A stretch of 64,000 nucleotides of DNA, taken from positions 1,779,763 through 1,843,762 of the forward strand of contig FN649749.1 in the NCBI GenBank assembly GCA_000310025.1. The letters are read 5' to 3'. Shown here one piece after another: positions 22,567 through 35,400 of the stretch. Under the pieces are notes generated by a model. The model saw nothing but the letters and a program-made list of their open reading frames with translations, did not search any database and was not told the DNA's origin. Origin of the DNA: Ectocarpus siliculosus. Lineage: Eukaryota; Sar; Phaeophyceae; Ectocarpales; Ectocarpaceae. Every line of letters starts with the position of its first letter. Positions within the stretch are counted from its first letter, which is position 1. The translations under genes were made by a program, and so were the position numbers.

Positions 22567-23640
22567 GGGTGAACACAATGCGATGCGGTATGCATTACGG
22601 TAATAACAGTCAAAACACGGGCGTGGAGAATGGGTGAACTTCGGCTGGGAGCGAGAGCTCGAGATGACAACGCTCTTCAGCGCTTAATCTGTACAGTCAG
22701 ACTAACCCGCTACAGAGTCAATACATATCTACTCGTTTAAATTGCGCACGCTCTCTCCCTCACCTCCCGTCGCGTTCGCCATGCTGTACGGCGTGGCCGC
22801 TCCTATGGACGCCACCATTTCCAGCATCTGGTCTTGTGTCACCACACCCCCGCCTTCTCTGGCGGCATCAAACATGTTCAGCGTGAGGGCCTTCCACTCT
22901 TGGCCCCCAGCGTAGGAATTGCCGACGGAATCCTTCAGTGCAGACGACCTCCCTTGACTCTTCGTGGCCTTGTTGGTGCTGTTCCTAGCCGGGATGGAGA
23001 AAACCTTCTTCTTGGTCACGCCGTTTAGTTGTTTCTTCTTGAAGACGTAGTACAGGACACACTCGTGCATTTTCGCACGAGCTTTGACGGCCGCGTCGAT
23101 AATCTCTTGCCACTTGACCGGCGGAAACACTCTCCCGTCCAACGCCACGACCTTGTCTTTGCCATCGTCGCCTTTAAATGCCGGGCTCTCTCTCAAGCAG
23201 TCCATCGCCGCCCTGACTGCTGGCGCACGCTTCACCGCCAACTCTCTGCAACGGTCCCTTTCTGTGTGTGATTTCTCGATGAAATGCGATTCGATGTCGA
23301 AGATGGCCACTTCACGAAGCTGGGCAATCGGTTCCAGCTTTTCTATCGTGCTCGAAATGACCCTTTTCGTCAACGTCTTGTAGAGACGATTGGACACCTC
23401 CTGCCGCTCGTCCAAGCCGATTCGCGCAAAAGTGTCAGCGCCGAGTGAGACGGAGAATAGCTGGGATACGACCCTCATATCATTGCGCGAATAACTCGAC
23501 ACCTCCGTCAGATGATCTACCGCGAGGAACTGGTACTTGTCGTTGCCGGTGATGAAAAAAATGGGGGCGATACGGCGAAGGCCTCAAGCCCCGGGTCATG
23601 TGTCATGTTTGACTCGTACCATCATGGCAAAGCACCGAGT

Positions 23641-23740
23641 NNNNNNNNNNNNNNNNNNNNNNNNNNNNNNNNNNNNNNNNNNNNNNNNNNNNNNNNNNNN
23701 NNNNNNNNNNNNNNNNNNNNNNNNNNNNNNNNNNNNNNNN
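23641..23740. other. Assembly gap (100 N)
   Basis: Exactly 100 N, the conventional placeholder for a gap of unknown size. Confidence 1.
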
Positions 23741-26201
23741 GCAAGGAATAATATGACGGACAGATGGCGGTCGTCTTCTTCTTGGGGAGTTGGAGGATGG
23801 CGTAGCGGATCACGCTCACGTAGGCTTCGACGTCGCCATAAACGCTTTGGACCACCTGGGCTGGAGTTAAATGAGCAGTGCCAAACGCCGCTTCATCCTT
23901 GTAGAAGAACAAGGTCGCCAAAAGCTTCACGCATTCGTCGACATCCACGGCCCACGTGCCGTCCTGCTCTTCGAAGAACAACGGCTTATCAAACAAACCT
24001 TCCGTCCGTACGCTCTTAAGGACGAGTACCCACATCTCGTCGAACGGCAGCCCGGAAATTGCCGGGAGGTAGTCACAGCCCGACTCCAGGAAGGTTAGGG
24101 CGAACAGACGGACCTTGTCGTTGTCCGTGGGAATCCAGCTCCCGAAGGTCAATGGCGGCCACGCGGACTCGCTTCCGTCCTGGAGTTCGCAGATGCTGGC
24201 GAACACTCCGTTCATCCACAGGAACTTGGTCTCGCCACCCACGACCCTCAGGACTGTCACATCAACTGCCCTCTCGCCACGGGGCGTGAGCCAACCAGTT
24301 GTCATCGCCAGTAGAATGATCATCCATAGGTCCGTGTCTACCGATGAAACGACCCACTTGTCGAAGCTTCTCCCCCAGTACTTCTTCGCCCAAGCGATGA
24401 AGTGTATCACGGAGAGCTCCGCCTCGCCGATGTCTGGCCCACGCTGTCGCTCGACGCCCTCGATCGTGTCGGTTCTGTCTCGAAAGTGAAGGAGTGGTTC
24501 AGTTTCGGGAAGCGCCTCCCCGGCACCTTCCCTTGCCATCTCGAGACCTATGCCCTCGGCATCTACACCAGGTGGATGATCAGCACTCAGATCAGGCTCA
24601 CCTCCAACGCCATAGAATGCGACGATTCCATTCGGCTTGGTGTCGCCGGTCCAGACATCATCAGCTAGCACGCGCGTGGCGAGGTGGGCGGCGATTCCGT
24701 CCCGCGCCGCCTTGCCATCGGCTCGAAGCCATGACCCATACTGTAACGAAGGAACTGGGTCCGTTGACTTCGGGTCGAAGGTCCTAGAGCACTCACCAAT
24801 TTTCTCGCTTCTCCCAAGCTGTTCGTGTCCTTTGATTACGGGCACCAGTTCCTGTCGGTCGTAGCACACCACGAGTAGCTCCGTCGACTGCAGCCACTTC
24901 GACAACAGCTGATTCTTGAAGTAGTCGATAATCCCGCAGTTCCCTTCTCGAGATATTCCGGGTGCACCCCTTGGTGGATAGACACGGGGAGATCCACGCC
25001 ATGAGCGTCGGCTTCGTAAAACGGGTCGTCTGCGAATCCATCGGCACAATGCTCTCTGACCCATTTCCCTGGACCTGCCGCCTTGTTGGCGTGCTTGGCT
25101 CCTGATACGTTAAAAGGAGAGATTTCCAACAGGGGTGTATGGTGGTGGTGGTGGTGGTGGGGGGTGAACACAATGCGATGCGGTATGCATTACGGTAATA
25201 ACAGTCAAAACACGGGCGTGGAGAATGGGTGAACTTCGGCTGGGAGCGAGAGCTCGAGATGACAACGCTCTTCAGCGCTTAATCTGTACAGTCAGACTAA
25301 CCCGCTACAGAGTCAATACATATCTACTCGTTTAAATTGCGCACGCTCTCTCCCTCACCTCCCGTCGCGTTCGCCATGCTGTACGGCGTGGCCGCTCCTA
25401 TGGACGCCACCATTTCCAGCATCTGGTCTTGTGTCACCACACCCCCGCCTTCTCTGGCGGCATCAAACATGTTCAGCGTGAGGGCCTTCCACTCTTGGCC
25501 CCCAGCGTAGGAATTGCCGACGGAATCCTTCAGTGCAGACGACCTCCCTTGACTCTTCGTGGCCTTGTTGGTGCTGTTCCTAGCCGGGATGGAGAAAACC
25601 TTCTTCTTGGTCACGCCGTTTAGTTGTTTCTTCTTGAAGACGTAGTACAGGACACACTCGTGCATTTTCGCACGAGCTTTGACGGCCGCGTCGATAATCT
25701 CTTGCCACTTGACCGGCGGAAACACTCTCCCGTCCAACGCCACGACCTTGTCTTTGCCATCGTCGCCTTTAAATGCCGGGCTCTCTCTCAAGCAGTCCAT
25801 CGCCGCCCTGACTGCTGGCGCACGCTTCACCGCCAACTCTCTGCAACGGTCCCTTTCTGTGTGTGATTTCTCGATGAAATGCGATTCGATGTCGAAGATG
25901 GCCACTTCACGAAGCTGGGCAATCGGTTCCAGCTTTTCTATCGTGCTCGAAATGACCCTTTTCGTCAACGTCTTGTAGAGACGATTGGACACCTCCTGCC
26001 GCTCGTCCAAGCCGATTCGCGCAAAAGTGTCAGCGCCGAGTGAGACGGAGAATAGCTGGGATACGACCCTCATATCATTGCGCGAATAACTCGACACCTC
26101 CGTCAGATGATCTACCGCGAGGAACTGGTACTTGTCGTTGCCGGTGATGAAAAAAATGGGGGCGATACGGCGAAGGCCTCAAGCCCCGGGTCATGTGTCA
26201 T
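23741..26201 (-). pseudogene. XPG/FEN1-like protein gene, second partial copy cut by the gap
   Basis: Minus strand from ATG at 26201, with the same exon (to 25359), intron and second exon (from 25101) as the first copy. It is cut at 23741 shortly after CPSYYSL, so the Cys-rich tail is missing. Amino-acid differences from the first copy are few (for example K to R in KKYWG[K/R]SF, R to G in YGV[R/G]GEP). It shares the two upstream frame breaks. It is most likely the same locus or the other allele, so it should not be counted as a separate paralogue. Confidence 0.75.
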
Positions 26202-26235
26202 GTTTGACTCGTACCATCATGGCAAAGCACCGAGT

Positions 26236-27267
26236 CTATTTTTAACTTCAAGACAGACGTACTTGCCCAATCGAAGCCCAGATTTTCTATAAATTGTTAT
26301 GATAGCCTGACCCTGACCTAGCGTGGTTGTATCGGGCATTTCCATCGCATCTTTGGATGGGGATCGTGTATCCAGTGGATGTACATGCGCAACATGCACC
26401 AGCATGCGTTCGAACCCCCAGGCGTGGGCTCTCCTGAAATTTGAATTTTGAACACACCATGCTTATCTCCTGCCGCACTAAATCGCCTCAAACCTTTTGC
26501 ATTAGGTGTCAGTGAGACCTAGGTATATGTCGGCAGCATAAGTAGGCTGCAAGACGCCAACCTTGCGTAGAGGTCGGTTCGCGTGTGAAGCTTCCTCGCT
26601 GATTTTGGAGCTGCTGCAGTGTGGTACGCTCTGGCTAAAGATCAAATTTCTCACCCTACCATGTGTTTCTGGGCGTATAAAACATACCCTACTGTGCTCT
26701 TGCATCGTGTTAACATATCTCTCGTGTTGTCTGGGCAGATTAGCTTCTGGTTTGCCCTCTAGAGCCGGTCCTGGGTGTGGAGGTCTGTTGCGCCGCGAGC
26801 CGCCTCATCAGAGGGGTTTCCACAGGGGGCTGCTTTCCCGTTGGAAGCTTTTTTTCTCACACTTACTTTTTTTTTTTTTCAGTCGTGCAGCACTGCCCCA
26901 TACTCTACGTTTTGTCGTACGTGGCCCCCTTCCGAGGTACGCAAGCTTTGTTCCCTCTGGCCATGTCGCCCGTCTCAAACATCAAACAACGATTGCCGTA
27001 GTCCGGGCCAGTCTGGCCTCGCTAGGCCCTTACATTGAATGCTTCTGCACCCCCCGCCATCACAAGGGGAACCGCTGTGCTATTTTTAGCGCATGGCAGT
27101 AGCAACAGCAGGCAGCGCTTCCGAACACCAGACAGCGATTTACGTTGCACTTCTACGGAGAACGGGCGAGACTGACATTCAACGACGTTTCTACACAGTT
27201 GAGCACCAGGGTCGCCAGCCGGGCGCCATACACGTCGCGAGGCAAGGGAGGGGGGTATGCCGCGGTA
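26236..27267. other. Upstream region of lipase copy A, no gene recognised
   Basis: Open frames on the + strand (such as 26563-27102) lack motifs. The region contains a T14 run followed by CAG at about 26868-26882. It probably holds the promoter and 5' UTR of the downstream lipase gene, but no TATA or initiator could be assigned. Confidence 0.4.
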
Positions 27268-29421
27268 ATGGACAATGGACGAGAGGCAGGAACTAGTGAG
27301 TCATTTGAGCCAGTGATCGCCGCGAGCGGACGGAGTACATGGAATGGCCGTTCGACGTCAAACGGTCGTTGTGGCAGCACCGGCAGCGGTAGCAGCAGTG
27401 GCAACACTGGCCGCGGAGATCCACAAGCAGGCTCTGATATTCTCCTACAGCAGCCACAAGAGCAACGGCAACAGCAGGCCCAGCGGGTTGATGACAGTAA
27501 CGTGCAGCAACACGACCAGCAAGCCAAAGCTCCCATCATCAAGCACTTGCCGGGCGAGGAGAAGAGCAGCGAGAATGGCGCAGGTGGGGACGACAGCAGC
27601 AGCAGATGCAATGAGAAGGGAGAGGAAAGGCGTGAGGTGGGCTGGGCACCAACAACGACGAACAAGTTCTCGCCAATGGCGGAGGCGGCAGCAGCGTCTT
27701 TCGTCCTGAAAGCAGATGACAGCGCCCAGGCAAAGGACAACGCAGGCAAGCGCGTGTCGTCCCTTACGCGCCACTCGTCCATGCCGCTGTTGAGCGCAGG
27801 ACCGCACTCCTCCCACAAGCGAGGAAGCTCGGCAGGGGCTTCCCTGACGCCCTTGCTCGGGCCGAACGAGCCAACGCAACACGATCAGCAGGGACAGCAG
27901 CAGCGGCGGCACCAACCGCAGCAGCACAACATGGTCTTGATGACGCCGAGGAGGGGGGGCCGCGGCACGGCCACGACAACACCGAACTCCCGGCCCCGAA
28001 ACCGCAAGATGCCCTCCATGCTCGGCATGCTGCAGAACGCGCAGGACCAGGCAGCGTCACCCGTGTCTGCGCTTAGCAGCAACTCCCACTATCTCAGCGA
28101 CGGCAGCCTTGTTGTAGGGGCCGGTGATAACGAGTCTTCGGCCGCTGCTGCCACCGCTGATAGGGGTGCCACCGCTGGAAACGATCCAGCGGGTCCAAAG
28201 CGCACCTCAAGACGCATGAACATGGTGAGTTTTGGTGGGGGCGGGGGGACATCACAAACCACCACGCCCGCGACCGGGAACAAAGGACGGGAGCGACCGC
28301 TGTTGACCCCGCTGTCCATTAACCGGACGCCCAATTTCTACCTCGAGGAAGCGACCCCGGCGGTCGGCCCTACAAAGCGACTACGGGACAAGTCCGTGCG
28401 TTTCATCCAGCGGTTGCCGGGGCCCAGGCTGCTCATGCAGGGTGAGTGAAGTGCTAAGAACAGGGACCTGCGGCAAGTGTGAGAAAGGGATCTATTGGGT
28501 ACAGTTATGCCCACCAGACTTTCGCCCCGTGACAACACGGCTCGTTTTGTTTCGGACTGACCTACACACGATCCATAGAGTGTCTGCATACGCACCGTTT
28601 TCATGGAGATTGCAACAGGCCAGACCAGAACACGTCGTGCAACACTCTGAATGAACGGTCGATCGGCGATTCGACCCTCTTAACCCGCCCCGTCGTCTTC
28701 CCGCGTCTCCACGAAAACCCCGACGTATTCTGTCATAATACTCGCGACAGTCCTCGAGGAAGAAATCGACCCCAAGAACGTGCGGCTCACGACTCAGTCC
28801 GAGCCTGTCATCCTGATGGAAGTGATGCCGGCGGCCCTCGTGGTCTCCCTGCTGGTCTTGACCTACCTCGTCTTCGCCTGCGGTGTGGTCCTCATCGTGC
28901 GGTTCCACCTCCGCGGGACCTCTACCCTCACCATGGGTCCGGGGGCTGGGAACGGGGCAGGCGAGCTCTGCGCGTGGGGCTCATCTTCCACGGCCACCGC
29001 TACCACCAGCCGGGGAGAAGGAGACATTTTCATCATCGGAGCTGAGGGCCCCGACCCGCACTCGCCGTCCGCCGCGGGATGCACGGTGCTTTCGCCGGGC
29101 CTGTCGGAGCTGTCCCTCGATTCACCCCTTCTGTCGTCATCATCGTCGACCTCGTCCTCCTTGACGGATGCTGATGAGGAGCGGTACGGGGCGGTGTTTT
29201 CCGGCCAGTTTTCGGGCATGACGGACCTATCCGGGAGCGTATCCCTGCACGTATCGTTTGCCGACACCGAGGTACAAGAGTCTCTGCCCGACCCGGCCAC
29301 AGTGGACATCGCTTTGGAGGCGTGTGCGGCAGGGGTGACGGCCGGGGTACGCGACAGCACCAACCAGGCGGTTCTGGAGTGGGGCGTCTGCGAGGAGGGC
29401 TGGCAGCCTGTGTTGTTCCAG
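27268..29421 (+). CDS. Lipase A exons 1-2: low-complexity N-terminus and first membrane segment
   Basis: ATG at 27268 is the first in-frame methionine; the frame is open further upstream but without ATG. Exon 1 (27268-28441) is rich in Ser, Gln and Gly with basic patches (KRLRDKSVRFIQRLPGP near its end) and looks disordered. A GTGAGT donor in phase 1 joins exon 2 at 28751 (...LMQ-V-LEEEIDPKNV). Exon 2 carries a hydrophobic helix, LVVSLLVLTYLVFACGVVLI, and a Ser/Asp-rich loop (SLDSPLLSSSSSTSSS). It ends at CAG/GCAAGA, a GC-AG intron, and exon 3 follows in phase 0. Confidence 0.75.
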
Positions 29422-32400
29422 GCAAGAACGTTTTTTGGCCGTCTTTCTACCCCCTTGTACGTCGAGCGGTCGTTTCCGTGGTTTTGCATAGCTTTTTGAA
29501 GTTCCGGGGAGATACTGGTTTCTTCCTTCCGCCGCTCTTGCTGCTCCTTTGTAGAGAGAACGGTGGCGATATGTTGGTTGGTGATCGAGTCCTCCGCTAA
29601 ATTTCCCCCCATGTTCCCTTTTTTTGTTGGCCAGGAGGACATCTCCGCTCGAGTCCGCAGCCTTCCCGAAAATCGCGGGTACACCATGTTCAACTTCTAC
29701 CAGAACCAGGAGACCATCCGGGGGCAAGCTCTCGTTCGCCAGTATCGGGTCCAGGTGTGCTTCGCATGCTTATTGCACCGCTCCCACAGCCATTGTGTCG
29801 CCCACGCCCATGTTCTCGGCCAAGGCTATCGCGCCACCCTTAGGGCGATGACCGTGTGCTCCAATGGAATTTTGAAGCCTCGTGTTTGCTCTTTCGAACA
29901 ATGGGTAGGGGCGCATTCTTCTCCAAGTTTCCGACTGCTTCAGGCTCTCTCTCCACACTGTCGTCCCTCGCAATTTCTCCGCCCCCCCTCTCCTGGATGC
30001 ATTAGGTTGGCTTTGTTTCATCCACTACGAGCTCTAGCAGCACCGGCGGAAGCAGTGGCAGCACCGAGGAGCCTTTCAGCTTGAGCGAGGCTAGGTGGTC
30101 CCTTGAGTACGAAACTGGCGCGACAGAGGAGTGGGCGAAGATTGTCCTAGCGGTCGTTCTGGTGTGCTGGGTGCCTGTTTGGCTGGCATGGTGCTGGACT
30201 GTGTTCTACAAGAACGGGGAGGGCGGGTTCAAGGTGCGCTAATTTTAGAGGGGGGGCTGGATGTATCGAGTTTCAACCGAGGGTACTCAAAGTGATACAA
30301 GCGTTAGGCATTTTTCTCAGACTTGGACCAATCCAACATGGTCCATGTCTTGGTGAGTACGCGGTTGATGGCGAGGTGAGTTGCCGTCGCCCCTCGCCGC
30401 CCCTATCCCGTCCACCAAAGCCTGTCCCTACAAACGAGCAAGACCGGCTCACGTTGTGATGTTTTGCGGGATACGTTTGTGGTGCCGACCGTCACTGAAA
30501 GAACGCGCCGTCAGGTCCACTGCTAGAACAACAAGCGTGTTGTATGATCTAGGCGAGACCGAAACCATGCCGCCCTACTCTCACCCCCTCCCGCATCCAC
30601 GAATGAAACGTGCACCACCGGTCTGTGTATGTCGCTTGCTTGAACATGTATCTAGAACGCCTTGCACGAGCGGAAATGGCTGGCTTTCATGGGTCTCGCG
30701 GTGGCGCTCTACCTAAATCCGATCATGGTGGTCGGCAACTTCGTCGCTCCCGGGTCCGCATCGTGGGGGCTGGCCAGCGAGATGTCTCTCAGCGTCGCAG
30801 TGGCGGTGTTTCTGGTGGTGGCCCTCTGTATCGCTGACGGGGTGGCCAAGGACAGGGTGGGTGGCGGCGCCGGTGGGTCCCTCGGCTTCTACGTCCCTAA
30901 GGTGACGCGAAAATAGTTGTTCGTGCACGACCGCTACCTTGCCCATGGCAAGAATCTTCCAGAAATTTCGAGACGAGGGAAGGCCGCTCGGTGTACCGCG
31001 CTGTGTGTACCGCGCTGTTGTGTGTTGCTGTTGGCCGAGGCTTACTAGCGTAGGTGCAGTACAACCAGCCATTGGAGCACGACCTCACGCGCCGCAGTGG
31101 AGATGGTTAGGGATCTGTAGAGATGATTCCAGAGATATGCGAACTTGGGGAACCGTCATATCCTCTAAACCAAAATCACCGTTCGTTCGTCTTCAACTAC
31201 CGTCCAACCTCAAACTCCTCGTTCCGTTCCATCGGGACGGGATCAGCACAGCCATATTTTTCGCAGGATACGTCGAAAGGTTGGGGAGCGTTGAGAGCTT
31301 CAGAAGTAGGTGCCTAGGAACCAGCGTGATCGTCCGGCTTTAGAGATGGGTCATAGATTGTCGAGTGTACAGCCACGGAAACCCCTAGAATTCGTACACC
31401 CCCACCACCCCTCTCCACAATATTTTTCTTGTGTCTGTGTCTTTGTATGAGTGTTCATGTGTGGTTTGATGCGGTGATGTTGGCTGACAGGTGGTGTTTG
31501 GCGTCTTGACCCTGGCGCTTATGCTGCTGGTGGACCTCACGAGCTTCCCCACCCTCACTGGGATGGATCGCGGCTCTCTGCTGGCGGTGCAAAACTGGCC
31601 TGAATCCCAGCGGCACGCTTTTGCAGGGGTGGGTTGCTTGGGTCGGATTTGTGGGACAACAAAAGCATGTGCTTCTTGAGAAAGGCCGGGAAATGTGCTT
31701 CGCAAGGGGGGGGGGGGGCGTCAGGCTTTTGTTTCCTGTGCGAAACCCGACGTGGAGAGGGAAAAAAATAGTTTCACCCAAAGTTGATTTGTTTGAGATG
31801 TTTTCTTGCGTTTCGTTTTGTTTTCGAGGAACAGGGTCGTGTGTCAGTCGTTCAACTTTCAGAGCCAAGCGCCTATAGCCCAGTCATTGAGCATCCTCGC
31901 AAAACTACTCTTGGCAGTTCGTGGGTTCAATCTCTGTCGGCAGGGAGCGGTTCGCAATTCGGCAATGGAAGGCGATCATTTTGTGAGTATACCAATCAGA
32001 GGTAAAAGACTTGTGAACCCTTCTCGCGTTCAGCGTCGATGACGACAGACGACTGTTCTCGTAGAGTAGATCGCAGATGAGACACGGGCAGGGGAGGACA
32101 TACGTGGTACTTCGTAGATTTCTTGAGCAATGCCACTGCAAAGACAACTACAATCGCGTGTCTATTCCGCTTGCATCGTCGTTATCGTCGGCATCGACAT
32201 CATTCATCACAGGTGGCGTCCGCGCGTATCTTCATGGTGATGCTGTGGGCGGTATGGATGTTGTGCCGCATCTACATCTCGGGCTGCCTCTTGAGGAAGC
32301 TTCCCTACGTGCCGAACCGATACCAGCAGCTCTCCTACAGATTTTTCGCCCTCCAGGTGTTCGCTCGTTCATATTGCTCTTGTCGTATTCTTGTTGCTCT

Positions 32401-35400
32401 TGTTGCGGTGCTGATGTTGATGCTGCATTACATGTGTGGTACATGTGTTGTCACCATGCTTACTTGTAAGCAAGTCTTGCGCGGGCAATTCCACACACGC
32501 AGTAAGTGCCGTCAACCCCACCATTTACAACTTCAAGTCCGAGGAGAGCAAGCGCTTTAAAACGTAAAACACTTTTTTTCGGTGTCTTTTCTCACGAGCA
32601 AGACGGGAATTTCCATGTGATTGTTTTTTTCTGTCCTTTTGGCAGGCGTTCTTGCTGGGTATCGTGTACGTGACGTTCGCTCTTTGGCGGCTGATCGACA
32701 TCCTCAACGACGACTTGGGCGGAAACACGGTGGCCGCCGAATTCATGCTCTTCATTAAGACCAGACAGGTATCCGCCTGTCTACCGTATCGGCATCTACT
32801 GGGCTTCGGTGGCGTCTGTGATGCCCTCTCTGTTGTTTCCGTAATGCTGGGTAAGCACAAATCGCGATGTTCTCTCACCTGCGCCACCTACTACTGTAGT
32901 CGGTCCCGCTGCAATGCCTGAGAGCCACCCTCGCCCAAGTTTTCTCCTGTTGCAATGTTTTGGGTATTTGTTCGTGTGCCTTTGTGTAGTTACAGCCACC
33001 CTTGTACGCGCATGTCCCAGCTGAGATAGAACAAAAAGTGTGGGGCATGTCGCGGCTAGTGCTGCGGGGTTTTGTAACACGTTTATGGACACTTCGGGTA
33101 CTATTTACCGCCCCCGAGTCCCTGGCTGACCCAACAGGAACCAGTCGCAAACTACTTGGGACTTCGAAAATGCCTGATGTTTCGGTTCGCATGGAGTGTT
33201 CGTGTTACTTTCTCTTCACCTCTACTTGTTTGTCGATCTGTGGTTCTTTTTGCCAGGACCACCTGGGGTCGGTGTCGACCTTGTGTGCGTACGCCCTGCA
33301 GCTGCTTCTGCTCTTCCTGCCGTCGTCGTTCAAGGAGTCGAAACTCTTCAGGGACATCGCTGTAAGCTGCCTCGCGTGTGTGTGGGAGTGTGCGCTCTCC
33401 GTCACCTGTCGTTTCATTAGCACCTCTTCCGCACAGACAACATTAAAAATTCTTTCCTGTTTCCTCTGAGGCGAACACCCTTGTCCACCCGTGGGTGCAG
33501 ACTATTTTGCTCACTTTACCGTCTCGATCGTCGTCGTGGTGACGGCATGAAGGTGCGCTTCGTCTACTTCGAAGAACAAGTGCCGGTCGCTAAGAGGAAG
33601 AGGAGGGAGGGAGGAGGAGCAGGGGGGGTCGAGGGCAACGCCGGCAGTGGCCAAGAAGGGGACGAAGACCACATGTTCCGGGGCGGAGCCTTGAATCCGT
33701 GGGATACCCCGAAAATGTCCCCGGGGGACGTCGGGAAGGAAGACGAGGAAGACAAACCTCTATTCTGCGTAGAGACTGCCGCGTGGTGAGCACTGAGGGG
33801 TAAGGTATGGTCGTTTACTTCCACGGGGGAAGAACGGGAGTGGAGGCTACCATGATGAGAAGAATCTCCTGATCCTCACAATTTCTGATGAAATCACATC
33901 GCCAGTGCCACTCCCTTCCATGCCGATCCCGCCAGTGAAGGCCAACCGAAATCGGTTTCCGTTATCACTCCCCTGTATTTTCGTGCCTCACACCGTCTCA
34001 CTCGTATGGTGTCCCGCAGTAATTCCTGCAGCCCCACTTACATATCATGGTTGCTTCGATACCTCGATTGAAACCTGTCCACCCGCCACGCGACCTCGCA
34101 CTCTCTAGCCCCCACGGGCACGTAGATGTGGAAAAAATGTGCAGAGCACTGTACAGTCTACCGCACTGTTCGGGCTCTACCTCTACTTGACGCAAATGCG
34201 GTGATCCGTCTCGTAGGAGATGCGTTGTCAATGATAACAGACTATACGTGCGCCTCCCTTACGCGTTTCCCTGCCGCCCTCCTCTCGGAAAAAAACCCGT
34301 CCACGTCGACTTCGAGCAGGCTCTTGGAACTGGCGTGGGAAGCATACAACGACCCAATAGGGTTCGAGAACCCAAACAACTACCACTTCGGGGTGGCGGA
34401 CTTCGCGAGGATGGGGTTCGAGCTGGTGCGGCACATTCACAACGTCCAGCACGACACTCACTGCTTCATTCTCAAGGACGTGCCGAGAGGGGTGCGTAGT
34501 TTTCGTGTTTATTGAAATTCAGAGCGTGGTAATTTTGGGAACGATTTTCTGCAAGGAGTACTTGTTGTCGCAGGTAATGTTTTGTTGTAGCGGGCACATT
34601 TTGTTTCTTCGGGTTTCTCTCGCGCTGCCATCGTTGTGTTGCGGAAATTGGTACCTCTCCTCGTTTGTGTTGCGGCTGTTGTGTCGTTGCATTGTTTTGT
34701 TTTATATTGAACATCAATCGGTTGTGTGTGGGTAGTGGTCTTCGTTTTGGTGGTGCGGGTGTTCTCTCGGCTAGAACGGCTGCTCACGTGCTCACGGTAG
34801 CCTCTTCCGTGCGATGTTGCTTTCGCCATCTCCCTCCCTCTCTCTAGAAACAACCATCCCGGGTGCCACAGATAATATTCCCGCCGCACGCGTGCATGCT
34901 TTCAACCCCCTCTCGAGAAGGGGACGAGGATCAACCCTCAAGAGTCGTTCATATCAGCGATCGAGGTTGCAGTGCGTTGTTGGTTCACTCGCAAACGAAC
35001 AAGGGCATGCACAGCATTCTCATTTCTGCATCCACCAGCAATTTCGTCAGCCTCGCGAGTGCCTCCTCCCTGCTAGCGGACGGCTTGTCCTTTCCTAGCC
35101 TTTAATTTGTCTCGTTCTCCGCCTTTTCTTTGGGCCGTCGATGCAGCGTCTCGTGGTAACGTTTCGGGGATCAGTCGGGACCAAACACTGGATGGACAAT
35201 CTGAGGTATGCTGATCCGGCCTGATGAAGATAGTTGTATATGTGAGGTTGCCTCGGTATGGATCATTTGAACGCACTCCTGTGCCGAGCGGGGACGACAA
35301 TTTGGAGATATCTGTTTCCAGTGTCAATGGTCGCGGTGTGAAGCAGTTCGAGGTTTGTGTGTAAGCATTGATCCTGGGGTGTACACGTGCAGACCGTTTT

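Larger units (their letters stand above)
20327..23606 (-). pseudogene. XPG/FEN1-like protein gene with Cys-rich tail (complete copy, frameshifted)
   Basis: Minus strand. Exon 1 runs from ATG at 23606 to 22764; a GTGAGG donor and an ATCAG acceptor (22506) are in phase and join MANATGG to AKHANKAAGPG, removing a 257-bp intron. The second part has nuclease-like blocks: ELLVVCYDRQELVPVIKGHE, VSSVDTDLWMIILLA (compare D-T-D of XPG/FEN proteins), FLESGCDYLPAISGLPF (compare GCDY...I-x-G) and, at the end, a Cys cluster (CMCKDRKCSLACGCRGRC) plus an acidic tail. Three frame breaks are seen: near 23560 (C5/T7 runs), near 22345 (GAAGGGAACT), and at the 22-bp duplication 20912-20955. The first two are also in the second copy. 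Activity and biological role are unknown; association with a transposon is possible but no termini were found. Confidence 0.6.
21146..26235. repeat. 2,495-bp near-identical direct copies flanking the gap
   Basis: 21146-23640 and 23741-26235 have the same length and differ at only about five single bases (for example CTTTTCCCCC against CTTCTCCCCC, TCTCCAAAG against TCTCGAAAG). Copy 1 ends exactly at the first N and copy 2 begins exactly at the last N. This is the pattern of two contig ends that overlap but were not merged, probably because of heterozygosity. Confidence 0.9.

Noticed and set aside
21146-26235. Recent tandem gene duplication
   Set aside because: The copy borders coincide exactly with both gap edges and the lengths are identical, which fits an unmerged contig overlap much better.
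26563-27102. 179-codon plus-strand open frame upstream of lipase A
   Set aside because: Runs through a T14 tract encoding poly-Phe, has no recognised domain and no splice continuity with the lipase exons.
33500-33552. Hydrophobic reading (HFTVSIVVVVTA) before lipase A exon 13
   Set aside because: It ends in a stop and is out of phase; both copies have an AG acceptor directly before GTGCGCTTCGT, so this is intron.
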